Source: Flammeovirgaceae bacterium UBA6059 (GTDB taxonomy: Bacteria > Bacteroidota > Bacteroidia > Cytophagales > Cyclobacteriaceae). Taken from it: a stretch of DNA of 64,000 nt. Below, piece after piece: positions 20,301 to 28,407 of the stretch (the first letter of the stretch is position 1; each line of letters begins with the position of its first letter). The stretch spans positions 512,598-576,597 of the forward strand of contig DIYH01000024.1 in NCBI GenBank assembly GCA_002435755.1, given 5' to 3'. The notes under the pieces were generated by a model. That model saw only the letters and a program-made list of their open reading frames with translations, had not been told where the DNA came from and made no database searches. The position numbers and the translations under genes are program-made.

Positions 20301-21407
20301 TGTCCGGTCCTTCAGAAGCTAAGCTTGACCATATTAACGCCTACAGAAAGTGAAGAAACAGTAGAGGTTTGTGAAAGCTACGAATGGAATGGCAAGACTT
20401 ATACCGCCTCTGGCACTTACCAGGAATTGCTCACCAATGCCGCGGGTTGCGATAGCACAGCTACCCTTCAGCTCACCATTCTAGAGCCTACAGATGGCTT
20501 TATGGAAGTAGGTGCTTGTGGGAACTATGTTTGGGAAGGTGAAGAGTATACTGAGTCAGGTACTTACCAAAAGACCCTGATTAATGCTGCAGGCTGTGAC
20601 AGTCTTGCGACGCTTGACTTAACGATCCTCTTTGCTTCACTGAGCCTTGAGATAGCACAGGCCTGCGATAGCTACGAGTGGGGAGGCGCTACCTACACAG
20701 AGTCGGGATCTTACGAAGTGCTACTAACGAATAAGTCAGGTTGCGATAGTACGGCCACCTTAAATCTAACCTTGCAGGAGAGCAGCACAGGCGAAGCTAG
20801 TGTTGAAAGTTGCGGTAGCTACGATTGGCAAGGAGTGACTTATGATGTGTCCGGTAGCTACGAAACCATATTGACCAACAGTGTCGGATGCGACAGCATC
20901 GCGACGCTTAATCTAACGGTACTACCGGCACCTACCGTCGAGCTAGAGGTAGATGGCGATGGACTGACCTTAACAGAGATCACTGTTGGCGATACTTATC
21001 AATGGTATGATTGTATAACGAATCTTCCAATCGTCGGAGCATCAGAACCGACCTTTGAACCATCGGCGGATGGAGAATACTTCATTGAGGTCAGTAATGG
21101 ACTATGTACTGTGACATCACTTTGTGCTGAAGCGACAATGCTAGTTACTTCGGTTGAAGACTTTAGCTCGCCTTTAGTGAGACTCTATCCTAATCCCACA
21201 AGTGCCCATCTTAATATTGAGCTGGGCCAATTCTACGAAGACTTGAAAGTGGAAGTGATGGACCTGACGGGCAGAGGACTGGAGGATTTTAGAGCAGTCG
21301 CGACTGATCAATTGACATTGGACGTATCGCGATGGTCGGGTGTGATAATGATAAAAATAAGCACGAGCGAAGAAGTGGTACTTCAATCGCGCGTGCTGGT
21401 AAGATAA
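14388..21407 (+). CDS. Giant T9SS surface protein: IPT/TIG, FG-GAP/VCBS blocks, Cys repeats, sorting domain (module A)
   Basis: The ATG at 14388 gives a signal peptide ending GQLLAQ; the upstream GTG at 14265 would place the operators inside the gene. The protein has 2339 aa. An IPT/TIG domain (~38-118) is followed by a FG-GAP/VCBS block (~143-504; DGDGLLDI-type calcium loops), a DUF5018-like strand region (~514-600) and two Cys repeats. VCBS block II follows (~718-1088), one degenerate repeat, and VCBS block III (~1168-1884). Seven ~44-aa repeats (~1888-2181; GCDSTATLQLTI type) lead to an Ig-like segment and a type A sorting domain (RLYPNPTSAHLNIEL ... LQSRVLVR). It is exported by Sec, then T9SS, and anchored at the surface. 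Likely an adhesin (inference). Confidence 0.93.
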   Translation: MKRTNLNYSSPLGKWGLNFGLTLLILCFGAMGQLLAQPVIHSFSPESGPIGTEVTITGESFAVNGASTVYFGGAKAKVISASSTEIVMEVPAGASYHPLSVHTYGNVVYAAKPFQVVFGSDGTIASSGFDAMQTWTAGDRARFSAHADLDGDGLLDIIVSNENDKNLSVFRNTSSGQGNIDFTSDDDLDLISFEPNHVIVADFDGDEKLDIVTANSNGEATLRNLTILTNNSTAGDISMSNSFNTLLNNPTPAIAANDLNADGKVDLIVLDSINNEVIYLENTSSASLTFASGVSLAAGDRPSSLATADIDQDGLPDLVVTNWGDKSVSVLRNTSTGGTISFATKQDFTFSGSVVPAWVAVGDVDNDGAPDIVVNNIISIGILKNQSTGTISFAAPQNIDITAGSGVNLTDLNGDGWVDVLYKSFNSLGILKNLSSVGMPSFSEEIVLLNGFGTGGHNPITVSGADFDGDGEPEIVATASSSTGGFFGGGTTIYHLDILRNLGSGTDILTFSIPEQTGPATIDFDAHTIDLEVSDVPDLTNLVATFTTSSRALPNVGGINPDPGITSLDYTNPVTFTVYAEDGSTIQNWIVTVTLGCRSDEVTETVEACDNYEFDGQLLGNTGIYTATFLNTAGCDSVVTLDLTLQPTVYQDHVYTVGSYDFEGATLDVSGQYEYGPFTRPSGCDSTYVLNLSIEPDTYDPQDILRFEQQPISMINVTGSNHLGDLDGDGDLDVLVIGALKILDYDVAIYLNNGDGTFTEKGNSGIANDISGRSNRSRLVDMDGDGDLDFLTAGFNEATNPITRLFLNDGTGNFTKKEGLGLPTLEDAALDHADVDGDGDQDVVMIGSNGANDKAFLYLNDGNAVFTKASDTEFIGAFEGSVDFGDLDGDGDQDLFITGDSEDTPGSDFISEIYLNDGAGNFQRKINQPFFKTEGTAAEIIDLDGDGDLDIFASGDGRDFYNNRNSIIYLNDGNANFSRDTSSDIPEIGDGDVEFADLDNDGDPDMFISGRIDEDNTLNFEITSRVYLNNGFGHFSELSVCSLLPLKNTSVSIGDLNGDGLQDLVANGTINDGLGTDTTLVFFNALAPNDLVVEATGSYDFDGATLTSSGNYQGVFSDESGCAYPVNLDLTIIPFVGEAEYANVSFELVQPAGSPKIGLDLPKGIRGNNHIYDMDGDGDQDVLYFAVSPGGEYKLLAYLNDGAGNYSRVDQEHDFEFDVRINLPIVRIGDLNNDGINDLIIGGEPAGASAVIDLGTKVYFGDSKGQLHFQSGIQLSTSQIGDVRIQDFNVDGFPDIFIVHRSETFLYINDGLGNFTEVPTTGMNNGLALTRLAVSAPYNGGVDIMVTDFDMGFVNVIYRYESGMFTEVSRGFTTLSNFFHRFDFADANADGYPDILFLDSEVSNLYLNDQSGNYVLDTSNDFDGITNKFGSSLHFEDLNNDNAAEVVFGKASKELAVFWNDGSGGYGSHQAYTVNEAIGELTIGDLNGDGFPDILNNGQDQSGATADEWITRIYLNTQVDAFEAAELNITTEVRDGDLALFDANGDGHNDIIISGGYFENRRSTTELYTNDGTGVFTEVLTHPFEGLDYASIAVADLNGDDHEDLLLSGQNLSNEISTELYWNDGTGNFTVDVANNLTEVLGEVVILDANGDDVPDLLVVGEDDMGNGIADLYLGDGLGNFIDQSSGMAGWLDPEIAVGDVDDDDDIDVLIVGVDANEVERAQLYLNDGDGNFTDDPMFTAGAFNTGAVLLADLDSDDDLDIYLSGNGQFAIYENDGSGTFTLKHHWEGPYRSAATIGDIDDDGDADIIESGNWESTTGEPRTFVYFNDGNADFTKASIGALHGIFDGALALGDIDGDLDLDLMLSGGVHDPVTSSSRLYRNNSPLVTRVTQNVEVCDSYTFFGQVLSESGRYENTTTNADNSRTITTLNLTITEVPVEELEVAVCERYEWHDEIYTESGEYEVQTTGDDSCPVLQKLSLTILTPTESEETVEVCESYEWNGKTYTASGTYQELLTNAAGCDSTATLQLTILEPTDGFMEVGACGNYVWEGEEYTESGTYQKTLINAAGCDSLATLDLTILFASLSLEIAQACDSYEWGGATYTESGSYEVLLTNKSGCDSTATLNLTLQESSTGEASVESCGSYDWQGVTYDVSGSYETILTNSVGCDSIATLNLTVLPAPTVELEVDGDGLTLTEITVGDTYQWYDCITNLPIVGASEPTFEPSADGEYFIEVSNGLCTVTSLCAEATMLVTSVEDFSSPLVRLYPNPTSAHLNIELGQFYEDLKVEVMDLTGRGLEDFRAVATDQLTLDVSRWSGVIMIKISTSEEVVLQSRVLVR
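20050..20930 (+). repeat. Seven tandem ~44-aa two-cysteine repeats in module A protein
   Basis: Each unit follows the plan x-C-x-SYEW-x-G-x-x-Y-T-x-SG-x-Y-x-x-x-L-x-x-GCDS-x-A-T-L-x-L-T-x-L. The two cysteines per unit suggest an intra-repeat disulphide. Units are about 130 bp and several share long identical DNA stretches with units in the other four surface-protein genes. Confidence 0.85.
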
Positions 21408-21531
21408 ATCTATAGCTGACTACTGAGGGTCTCAACGGTTGTTGGGACTTTCTTTTAAACTGGCAAATCAAGAAAAAGTTTACTTCACAACAATAGTCGG
21501 TAAGGTAGGGAGGCGCGAGCCTCCCTTTTTT
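21408..21531 (+). terminator. Conserved 3' element, copy 1 (two hairpins)
   Basis: Hairpin 1 pairs GTCTCAAC (21429-21436) with GTTGGGAC (21441-21448), followed by TTTCTTTT. The linker TTTACTTCACAACAATAG follows at about 21480. Hairpin 2 is GGGAGGC-GCGA-GCCTCCC (21508-21525), followed by six T; it has a GNRA-type loop and is a textbook terminator. Confidence 0.85.
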
Positions 21532-21536
21532 GGCCG

Positions 21537-24155
21537 TCATTCATCTTGCAATACCTCGGCAGGATTTCTTCTGACAGTTTTTATGGCATTCGAACTGATC
21601 GTTAGTACAGTAATGGCCATGATCCCGGTGATCGCTAAGAACACATACCACCAGGAGAAGCTCACGTGATAACTGAAGTCATTGAGCCAATTTTGCATCA
21701 TGTAATAAGATATTGGTACCGCCACTATTGTTGCTATCGCAATGAGCTGGACGAAGTAGGTATTGATCATTACAAGGATAGACAAGACACTCGCCCCCAG
21801 CACCTTGCGCACGCTGATTTCTTTGAGCCTCTGGTTGACGGTAGCAGTGACCAACCCAAATAACCCAAGACATCCGATGATGATAGATATGATGCTAAAC
21901 GCAACAAAGATGGTCCTGAAGTTATACTCTGTTGAGTATTGCCTTTTGATGTCGTCGCTCATCATCGAAAGGTCGAGTGGGATAGAAGGTACTACTTCAT
22001 CCCACGCCGATTGGAGACTGTTGATGACCTGAAGAGTATTGTCACCCTTGAATCTTACTGCTAAGGTCGTGTAGCGATCTGCTGTCGTGGGGAGGATACG
22101 AACGGGTTCAATGGGTTTATGGAGCCCCTCGAAGTTGAAGTCTCTGACCACTCCAACGACGGTTCTTTGATTGGGTGCTTGCCCGAACTTCTTACCAATA
22201 CCTTGCTCCGGTGAGCCCCAGCCAAAATTGGCCACTGTAGCCTCATTGACGAGAACAGATCGAGTACTATCTGCAGGGAACTCATCAGAGAAAAAGCGTC
22301 CTGAAGCTAACTCCAGTCCAAATGTCTCTTTGAAATGATTATCGACTCTTAAGGTGTAAATACTCGATCTGATGAAAGTACCATCAGCAGTTTCGATCTC
22401 AGCGCCACTGTTGCTCAATCCATCTACGGGGTAAGAGTTGTGCAAAAACGAAAGGTCACGAACTTCTGGAAGTGACAAAAGTCGATCGCGAATGACGGAC
22501 GCCCTTTGTTGTACTTCTTGAGAACCCTGAAAACTGATATGCATGACTTCATTGGTTTTCATGCCTAGTGATTGTTTTTGGATAAAGTTCATTTGGTTTT
22601 GGATAACAATCATTGAAATCAGCAAAACACCAGTAGCGATGAACTGCGCCACGACCAGCCCTTTTCTCAATAACCCTAGCTCCGTACCAGTTCTTAGTGT
22701 TCCGCGGATGACTTTCAGTGCGTTATATTTTGCGATAGTAAAAGCCGGAACTGCTCCAGAGAGCAAAGACAATGCGAGTACAACTCCACCTATTCTGATA
22801 AGACCGCCAGGCTCAAATAGATTGAGCTGGTCGTAAGAAGTAATAGCACTGACAAGTGGTAGCATGAGATATGCTAACAAATAGGCAAGTGCCGTACTCA
22901 GGAGAACAATGGTGAAGGTTTCTACCAGCATCTGTCCCATGATAGATCCCTTACCTGCACCTAGCACTTTTCTTAGACCAACCTGCTTGGATCGATATAC
23001 GGTATTCGCGGTAGAGATATTGATATAGTTGATGCAAGCCAAAAGGAGGATGACGATGGCAGACCAACGGAAGACGAGCACTTGTTGGAGACTGCCGTTG
23101 GAAAGGAAATCATACCTGAGATCTGATTTCAGGTGAATAGAAGTCAGCGGCTGTAGAAAGTAATCGTAGTACATGCCCTGCTCAGCCCAGGAGCTTAGTT
23201 TCTCTCGAATGAAAGCTGTAATGTCCTTCTCGAGTTGAGCAACATCTACTCCTTCCTCCAGGAGCAAATAGGTGTGAAACCAGCCACCACCCCAGTTATC
23301 GTCATAGTTATTAGAGCCCCATATCCTTCGGATGGTCTCCATGGACACCAAGGCCTGGAACTGGATTTGAGAAGTCTCAGGTACATCATCTACAACACCT
23401 GTCACTTTCAATGAATTACCTTCAACCAAAGCAAGCTCCTTTCCGATAGGGTTTTCATCTCCAAAGTATTTAGTCGCCAGACTTTTGGTGATTACAATTG
23501 ACCCTAACTCGTCTAGTGGAGTCTCTTGATCTTCTACCAGATTCGGGAACGAAAAGATGTCGAGGAAGGTAGGATCCACGAGACCTATGTCAGATTGGAA
23601 GTAGACTTCATCGCCCATCTTGATCTGCAGGGTTTCGCGACCAAGTCGGGTGGCAGAATTGACCTCACTGAAAATGTGATGCAGTTGAGCCCCAAGTGCA
23701 GGTCCGGAAACCGCCTGGCTGAAGGTCTCTGCTTCGCTTCTAAAAGTGTTAGGAATACGGTAGATGCGCTCCTTCTTATCATGAAACTGATCCCATGACA
23801 ACTCATTGTCAATCCATAAATTGATGAGAATGAAACTGGCCAGACCAGTGGCAAGGCCAATAATGTTAAGCGAGGTGTTAAGCGGGTTTTTCCTCAACGA
23901 CCTGATTGATACTTTCAAATGATTTCCGAGCATATGATTTGAGTTTTGACGTTTTCGTGTTTTCCATACATAAGGCCGACAGTGGAGCACAACATCCAGC
24001 CAAAAGAACCATCGAGCCCAAAAGAGACCTCTTCGATCTTTTCGTTCATTGAAGTATTCATAAAATGAACCTTCCAGTTCTTCTACCAACTCTTCCTTGC
24101 AGTACAGGTGCAGAAACCGGATAGCCAGTGCGGGAGGTAAGACGTTAGTCCCCAT
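21537..24155 (-). CDS. FtsX/MacB-type ABC transporter permease with N-terminal prefix domain
   Basis: The start at the ATG at 24155 (MGTNVLPPALAIRFLHLYCK) overlaps the PadR stop by 11 nt and begins with a Bacteroidota permease-prefix domain (ELVEELEGSFYEYFNERKDR). The 872-aa protein then has two FtsX modules. Each has a transmembrane helix, a large periplasmic domain (WDQFHDKKERIYRIPNTF ...) and three helices; the conserved GLRKVLGA and ISVRKVLGASVLSIL motifs mark the two FtsX repeats. No ATPase gene is adjacent, so the partner must be encoded elsewhere. Such permeases act in mechanotransmission or export of lipids, peptides or drugs. PadR coupling is typical of this subgroup and suggests stress-responsive control. 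Confidence 0.93.
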   Translation of the reverse strand: MGTNVLPPALAIRFLHLYCKEELVEELEGSFYEYFNERKDRRGLFWARWFFWLDVVLHCRPYVWKTRKRQNSNHMLGNHLKVSIRSLRKNPLNTSLNIIGLATGLASFILINLWIDNELSWDQFHDKKERIYRIPNTFRSEAETFSQAVSGPALGAQLHHIFSEVNSATRLGRETLQIKMGDEVYFQSDIGLVDPTFLDIFSFPNLVEDQETPLDELGSIVITKSLATKYFGDENPIGKELALVEGNSLKVTGVVDDVPETSQIQFQALVSMETIRRIWGSNNYDDNWGGGWFHTYLLLEEGVDVAQLEKDITAFIREKLSSWAEQGMYYDYFLQPLTSIHLKSDLRYDFLSNGSLQQVLVFRWSAIVILLLACINYINISTANTVYRSKQVGLRKVLGAGKGSIMGQMLVETFTIVLLSTALAYLLAYLMLPLVSAITSYDQLNLFEPGGLIRIGGVVLALSLLSGAVPAFTIAKYNALKVIRGTLRTGTELGLLRKGLVVAQFIATGVLLISMIVIQNQMNFIQKQSLGMKTNEVMHISFQGSQEVQQRASVIRDRLLSLPEVRDLSFLHNSYPVDGLSNSGAEIETADGTFIRSSIYTLRVDNHFKETFGLELASGRFFSDEFPADSTRSVLVNEATVANFGWGSPEQGIGKKFGQAPNQRTVVGVVRDFNFEGLHKPIEPVRILPTTADRYTTLAVRFKGDNTLQVINSLQSAWDEVVPSIPLDLSMMSDDIKRQYSTEYNFRTIFVAFSIISIIIGCLGLFGLVTATVNQRLKEISVRKVLGASVLSILVMINTYFVQLIAIATIVAVPISYYMMQNWLNDFSYHVSFSWWYVFLAITGIMAITVLTISSNAIKTVRRNPAEVLQDE

Positions 24156-24486
24156 AAGCCGATTTGATTTGCGATAGCGAGATCCTGTCCCAGAGCGCAT
24201 TGCGCTGATCTCTGGCCTTTTCAAGCGCCACGATTCCAGCTCTGGATAGCGAGTACATACGCTTCCTTTTACCGCCTCTCTGACTAGTCGCCTCACCCAT
24301 AGCATCTTGAAGCATACCCTTCTTGACAAGTCGGGTAAGGGAGGCATGAACTACACTGTGCACCACCTTGCGACCAGTGACCTTTTCGATTTCCTTGGCA
24401 ATGCCCACACTGTAGGCTTCTTCCGGTTGGGCAAGAATGGTGAGGAGGATGTATTCTTCGAATTCTCCGAGGTTAGTACCTTTCAT
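24145..24486 (-). CDS. PadR-family transcriptional regulator
   Basis: A 113-aa winged-helix protein. LGEFEEYILLTILAQPEEAY, VVHASLTRLVKKGMLQD and GKRKRMYSLSRAGIVALEKA match the PadR fold, with the Arg/Lys wing between the last two strands. Its stop overlaps the permease start, so the two are co-translated. Two TGTATACA palindromes upstream are the likely autoregulatory operator. Confidence 0.94.
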   Translation of the reverse strand: MKGTNLGEFEEYILLTILAQPEEAYSVGIAKEIEKVTGRKVVHSVVHASLTRLVKKGMLQDAMGEATSQRGGKRKRMYSLSRAGIVALEKARDQRNALWDRISLSQIKSAYGD

Positions 24487-24498
24487 TTCTGTCGTTTA

Positions 24499-24549
24499 TG
24501 TATACAATATACTTAGCCAAATGTAATTAGTTACGTGTTTGTATACAAA
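24499..24549 (-). promoter_or_regulatory. Two TGTATACA palindromes, probable PadR operator
   Basis: TGTATACA occurs at 24499-24506 and again at 24540-24547, the second within the perfect 12-bp palindrome TTTGTATACAAA (24538-24549). The centres are 41 bp apart, about four helical turns, and both lie within 65 bp upstream of the regulator start. Confidence 0.65.
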
Positions 24550-24986
24550 ATAGAAAAAAGCAGTTGACTTTTAGGTTGTTGATGGAAGTTTAGAGTGTTT
24601 AATCAATGCTGTGGTTGGTCGAGGATAGAACTTTCCAGTACTTTGAAAGTACTTCAACTCTCGTACCGCGCCGGGTTTACCTGCTGAGCAATAGCACCTG
24701 ATTATCAATCACTTATCAAAGTGTCACCCATTTGTCACCTTGATCTTTCAGCGTTTTATTGTTCCCAGGCTTACTTTAATATCTCATTAGTAGAGATAGT
24801 GCATTTGTCATAACAATTCTTGGAGCTGCAAAGGGGAAGCTGATGTCTCCTTCACTGTTGACTGTAGTAAATTGATAAATGGATTGCTCAGGGACTTCCC
24901 TTGGAAAGTTCCGGTTTCTAAGTCCATAAATCCAATAGTCAGCTTTTGAATTTTGGATTTGGTAAATCATTGGAGTTCAATTTTAA
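24550..24986. other. Intergenic region with no supported gene
   Basis: Between the PadR promoter and the DISM regulator I see no convincing coding sequence, apart from an unremarkable 64-codon minus-strand frame at 24776-24970. The identifiable element is the half-site pair at 24722-24739. Confidence 0.5.
24722..24739 (+). promoter_or_regulatory. Direct repeat TGTCACC, 11-bp period
   Basis: TGTCACC at 24722-24728 and an identical copy at 24733-24739 are separated by CATT. This is the cleanest form of the recurring half-site pair. It lies 247 bp upstream of the DISM regulator start at 24987. Confidence 0.65.
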
Positions 24987-26633
24987 ATGATTGCACATAT
25001 GCCTGAGAGACGCTTTTTAAATTCATCCTTTATCAGGTTAATGATCATCGGTTTTCTGATCATCAGCGAGGTAGCTGGTTTGTATGCCAACAATAGTACT
25101 TTGGTAGTCAGTACTTCTATATACCATGATGCCAGCAGGAGTCTTTCGTTGGACGAGATACGTCAAAAGGATGTCGATGGAATGTTTCAAGAAGTCAGCC
25201 CCGTCAAGAACCTGGGGATCTCTGCAGACGCGACCTGGGTCAAAGTGGTAGTAGAAAATCCCGGTAGTGAGCGCAGCAATATGTTCTTACGCTGGAAACA
25301 GAGTTTGACCCACTATGTACATTTTTATGAGATTGGTGAAACATCTATAAGAGAAAGCAAATCAGGACTTTCCGTTGAGGACTCAGAGAAGGAAGTTGCC
25401 TTAAATGCTATTTGCTTTCCGATTAGGCTTAGAGCGAATTCCGCCAGTACCTATTTCTTGAAAATAGTGACTCCATACAACAAAGAAATGAATATCTCAG
25501 TGGTGGATAGGAGGCAACTTGATAAGGATGAGCAGGTCTTTAATCTTTTTGCAGGAGCAATTTTCTGTTCACTTTTCGTGATTTGCTTGTACAATCTCTT
25601 TCTTGGTTTTTCATTAAAAGATAGGCTTTACCTCCACTTCTCTGCGGCCAACTTTGTAGAGTCAATAGCGTCAATGACAATGCTAGGGTTATTGCCAGTT
25701 GTGCTTCCTTTTATTCCTTACAACACTTCTCCTTTTATCACAACATTGAGCGTTGGACTTTTTGGTATTGTTTCTTCCAATTTCATCATACAGTTTTTAA
25801 GACTAAAGGAAACAGATAGGTCTTGGTATTGGGTAATGGTTGGTCTGATCTTCGTCGAATTTTTAGCCATCATGCAAGGGACCATATCCTACTATCTGTT
25901 TGATGGTACATATCTCCTTCTTCCGGTGGTCAATCTGGTTTTCATTACGCTTGCATTTGTCACTGTCATCGTCGCGTACAGAAAGGGCAATCGCGATGCT
26001 CGCTTTTTGCTGATTGGCTGGTTTGTATTTTGGGTTGGTTTAATGATAAAGCTCCTTACCATCGTTGGTATTATTCCCAGTAATTGGTTCAGCGAGTATT
26101 TTGTTTACACCTCAGGGGTCATCGAATCTGTGCTCTTATCGTTCGCTCTGGCTGATAGATATAACAGGCTGCAAAATGAAAAACTACAGTTGGAGGTCGA
26201 TTTGCAGGCAAAGGATAAAGACCTCAACATGCTGGTCGCCAATAATAAGGTGAGGTACGCTGAACGACAAAACTTCTTGTCGGACCTCAATGAACTAGCG
26301 AGATATGGTCAGGAGGGCCTACAGTCAAAATTGGAATCATTGATTTTGAACCTGAAACAGGGGCTGAACAGTGAGGATAAGTTTATTCACCAAACTGAGA
26401 ACATTGAGGTATTGAATGCCAATTTTGAAGGTAAATTAAAGTCAACTTTCCCGCACTTAAGTAAGACGGAAGTAGAAATATGCCGATACATTAAGACCAA
26501 TCTTTCGGTAAAGGAAATAGCAGAAATGCGGCGAACCTCTGAGGGGTCTATCAAAATGGCCCGTCATCGTCTCAAATCCAAATTGCAGTTGGAGAACCAA
26601 AATCTCGATGATTTTATACGATCCGAATATTAG
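24987..26633 (+). CDS. 7TM-DISM membrane sensor with C-terminal LuxR-like HTH (module B regulator 1)
   Basis: A 548-aa protein with a signal/first helix (FIRLMIIGFLIISEVAGLYA). A periplasmic 7TMR-DISM extracellular type 2 domain spans ~40-170 (SLDEIRQKD; ATWVKVVVENPGSERSNMF). Seven hydrophobic helices of the 7TM-DISM type span ~185-390 (FAGAIFCSLFVICLYNLFLG, then LYLHFSAANF). A short coiled coil and an HTH follow (LSKTEVEICRYIKTNLSVKE, IAEMRRTSEGSIKMARHRL). It senses a periplasmic ligand and binds DNA directly with no kinase, so it acts as a one-component system. The next gene is a frameshifted paralogue, and the T9SS protein at 28615 follows. Start could also be the ATG at 24999. Confidence 0.9.
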   Translation: MIAHMPERRFLNSSFIRLMIIGFLIISEVAGLYANNSTLVVSTSIYHDASRSLSLDEIRQKDVDGMFQEVSPVKNLGISADATWVKVVVENPGSERSNMFLRWKQSLTHYVHFYEIGETSIRESKSGLSVEDSEKEVALNAICFPIRLRANSASTYFLKIVTPYNKEMNISVVDRRQLDKDEQVFNLFAGAIFCSLFVICLYNLFLGFSLKDRLYLHFSAANFVESIASMTMLGLLPVVLPFIPYNTSPFITTLSVGLFGIVSSNFIIQFLRLKETDRSWYWVMVGLIFVEFLAIMQGTISYYLFDGTYLLLPVVNLVFITLAFVTVIVAYRKGNRDARFLLIGWFVFWVGLMIKLLTIVGIIPSNWFSEYFVYTSGVIESVLLSFALADRYNRLQNEKLQLEVDLQAKDKDLNMLVANNKVRYAERQNFLSDLNELARYGQEGLQSKLESLILNLKQGLNSEDKFIHQTENIEVLNANFEGKLKSTFPHLSKTEVEICRYIKTNLSVKEIAEMRRTSEGSIKMARHRLKSKLQLENQNLDDFIRSEY

Positions 26634-26666
26634 GCTTAAATGCTATCATAGCTTGTTTTTGAGTAA

Positions 26667-26683
26667 TGTTACTTTTTGTAATC
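26667..26683 (+). promoter_or_regulatory. Weak half-site pair (TGTTACT/TGTAATC)
   Basis: TGTTACT at 26667 and TGTAATC at 26677 have a 10-bp period, 53 bp upstream of the second DISM gene. It is a degenerate match to the family of half-sites. Confidence 0.35.
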
Positions 26684-26735
26684 CTATTTTTTTGTAAAGA
26701 ATAGGGTTTGCTCGCTACCATTACATAAAGACCTT

Positions 26736-28357
26736 ATGCGAAGAAGAGCTTTGTGCATTTTTTTGGGCTTATTTCTTGTTAATGGACTTTTAGCTCAGCG
26801 CCCAATCGACATTGCTGGTAAGGTAGAAAATCCAATAGGTTTAAGGCTTGTCCATTACTATGATGCCTCCAACCAATTGACCTATCAAGAAATATTGGAC
26901 CAACCTTTCGCACCAAGCCAGGATCGCATTCTGAACTTTGGCTACAATACCGGGGCAGACTGGTTAAGCTTCTCCCTGCACAACACTGGAGGCGAGGAGT
27001 TACATCAAGTGCTGAGGATCAACAAACCCATACTCGATACACTTGAATTGTACTTCGAAGAAAATGGCCAACTAAGAAAAGAAATGACCGGGGCGCTGGT
27101 GATCAAAGATCGGGAATATGAACACAGCACCTCTAACTACTTCAGGATAAAAGTCTCGCCCAACGACACTGTGAAGTATCACCTGAAGGTGGTCGGGATG
27201 CACAGCAAACAGCTGGCCATCTACGTCACTTCAGATTATGAATATGCGAAGTACGAACAAAACTCTACGATCATCATGGGCTTCTACCTGGGCGTATTGA
27301 TCATCATCACCGTATATAGTCTGTTTCTTGGTTTCGGGATCCGTGATCCGCTGTACCTGTTGTATGCGCTTTCGAACTTCGGGTCTTTGGTGGCCACATT
27401 GACCCTTAGGGGCTTTTTCACTGGTTACATATTCAATAACCAACCGGAGCTCTCGCTACTCTTTGTACCGATAAATATCACCAGCTTTTCTGTCCTGAGC
27501 TCATTTTTCTGCATCCGAATGATCAATATCAAACAGTACAGTAAGGTGGCTTACTATATGTTTTATGCAGTGGTGGTATTCGGCATTTTGGCTGTGGTTT
27601 ATCCTTATACACTTCATGAACTGGGCCATCCGTCCACTTTCAAGTTATTGTCTTATGGGACGATGTTTTCACCATCACTGCGATAGCTTCCGGGATCATA
27701 GCTGTTCGCCACGGAGACAAAATCGCCATGTTCTACCTGTTGGCCTGGTTGGTAGGTTGGATAGGTGTGATCCTCTATGTACTGGTTTTGATGGGTTGGC
27801 TACCGATCAATTTCTTAACAGAAAACCTCTACCTCGTGGGTTCCGTGATCGAAGTTTCGGCCCTGTCTTTTGCATTGGCAAAAAGATACAACCATGTGCT
27901 CATCGATAGAAACCAGTTGGAAAGGGATCTGAAGTTCAGGGAGAATGACCTGTCGCTGGTGATCTCTGATAACAAGATGCGATATCAGTTTAAGAATGCG
28001 CTACTTGAAGATCTTGAAAAGTTGAGAGCCCTTACTGGGGATGAACTAAAGAGGAACGTGAACAGCCTTACCTACGACCTTAAATCCCAGGTAGAAAAGG
28101 AGAAGAAGTTCGACTTTTTTGAAGACCAATTAGAAAACATTAATGCGGAGTTCGAAGCGAAATTGAAAGAACGATATCCTGATCTGACCCAATCTGAGAT
28201 TGAAATATGCTTTCTCATTCGATTGAATCTTAGCAATAAGGACATAGCCCACTTCAGAAATACCAGCGAAGGAGCCATCAAGACCGTTCGCTACCGAATC
28301 CGTAAAAAAATAGGTGAGGAGATAGACGATCTGAACGAAATGATCAAGAACATTTAG
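26736..28357 (+). pseudogene. 7TM-DISM/LuxR-like regulator interrupted by one frameshift (module B regulator 2)
   Basis: The first frame (26736-27686) carries a signal peptide, a DISM extracellular domain (LVHYYDASNQLTYQEILDQP) and the first helices (IIMGFYLGVLIIITVYSLFL). The second frame, usable from about 27670 to 28357, carries the last helices and the HTH (LTQSEIEICFLIRLNLSNKD, IAHFRNTSEGAIKTVRYRI). Adding a single T to the TTTT run at ~27666-27669 joins them as one 540-aa protein matching the 548-aa neighbour, reading ...TMFFTITAIASG. A homopolymer slip explains the break: phase-variable, recently inactivated, or a sequencing error. Apart from it both halves look intact. Confidence 0.88.
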
Positions 28358-28407
28358 TTACAGCACGCTCCTCAAAAAACTGCTTTTCCAACGCTTGAAG
28401 ATGGTTT

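Noticed and set aside
20050..20930. Regular DNA repeats as a CRISPR array
   Set aside because: The repeats are ~130 bp, in frame, and encode a conserved protein unit. There are no short spacers and no cas genes.
24722..24739. TGTCACC direct repeat as a Pho box
   Set aside because: The 11-bp spaced TGTCA core resembles the enterobacterial PhoB site, but the flanks differ, the variants (GCTAACC) depart from it, and the associated genes are surface proteins, not phosphate genes.
24776..24970. 64-codon minus-strand frame in the gap before the DISM regulator
   Set aside because: It has no recognisable family, signal or partner and no start context. It may be gene debris, but coding status cannot be supported.
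27660..27690. Programmed ribosomal frameshift in the DISM regulator
   Set aside because: The site is a short T-run without a convincing slippery heptamer or downstream structure. A simple indel is more likely.
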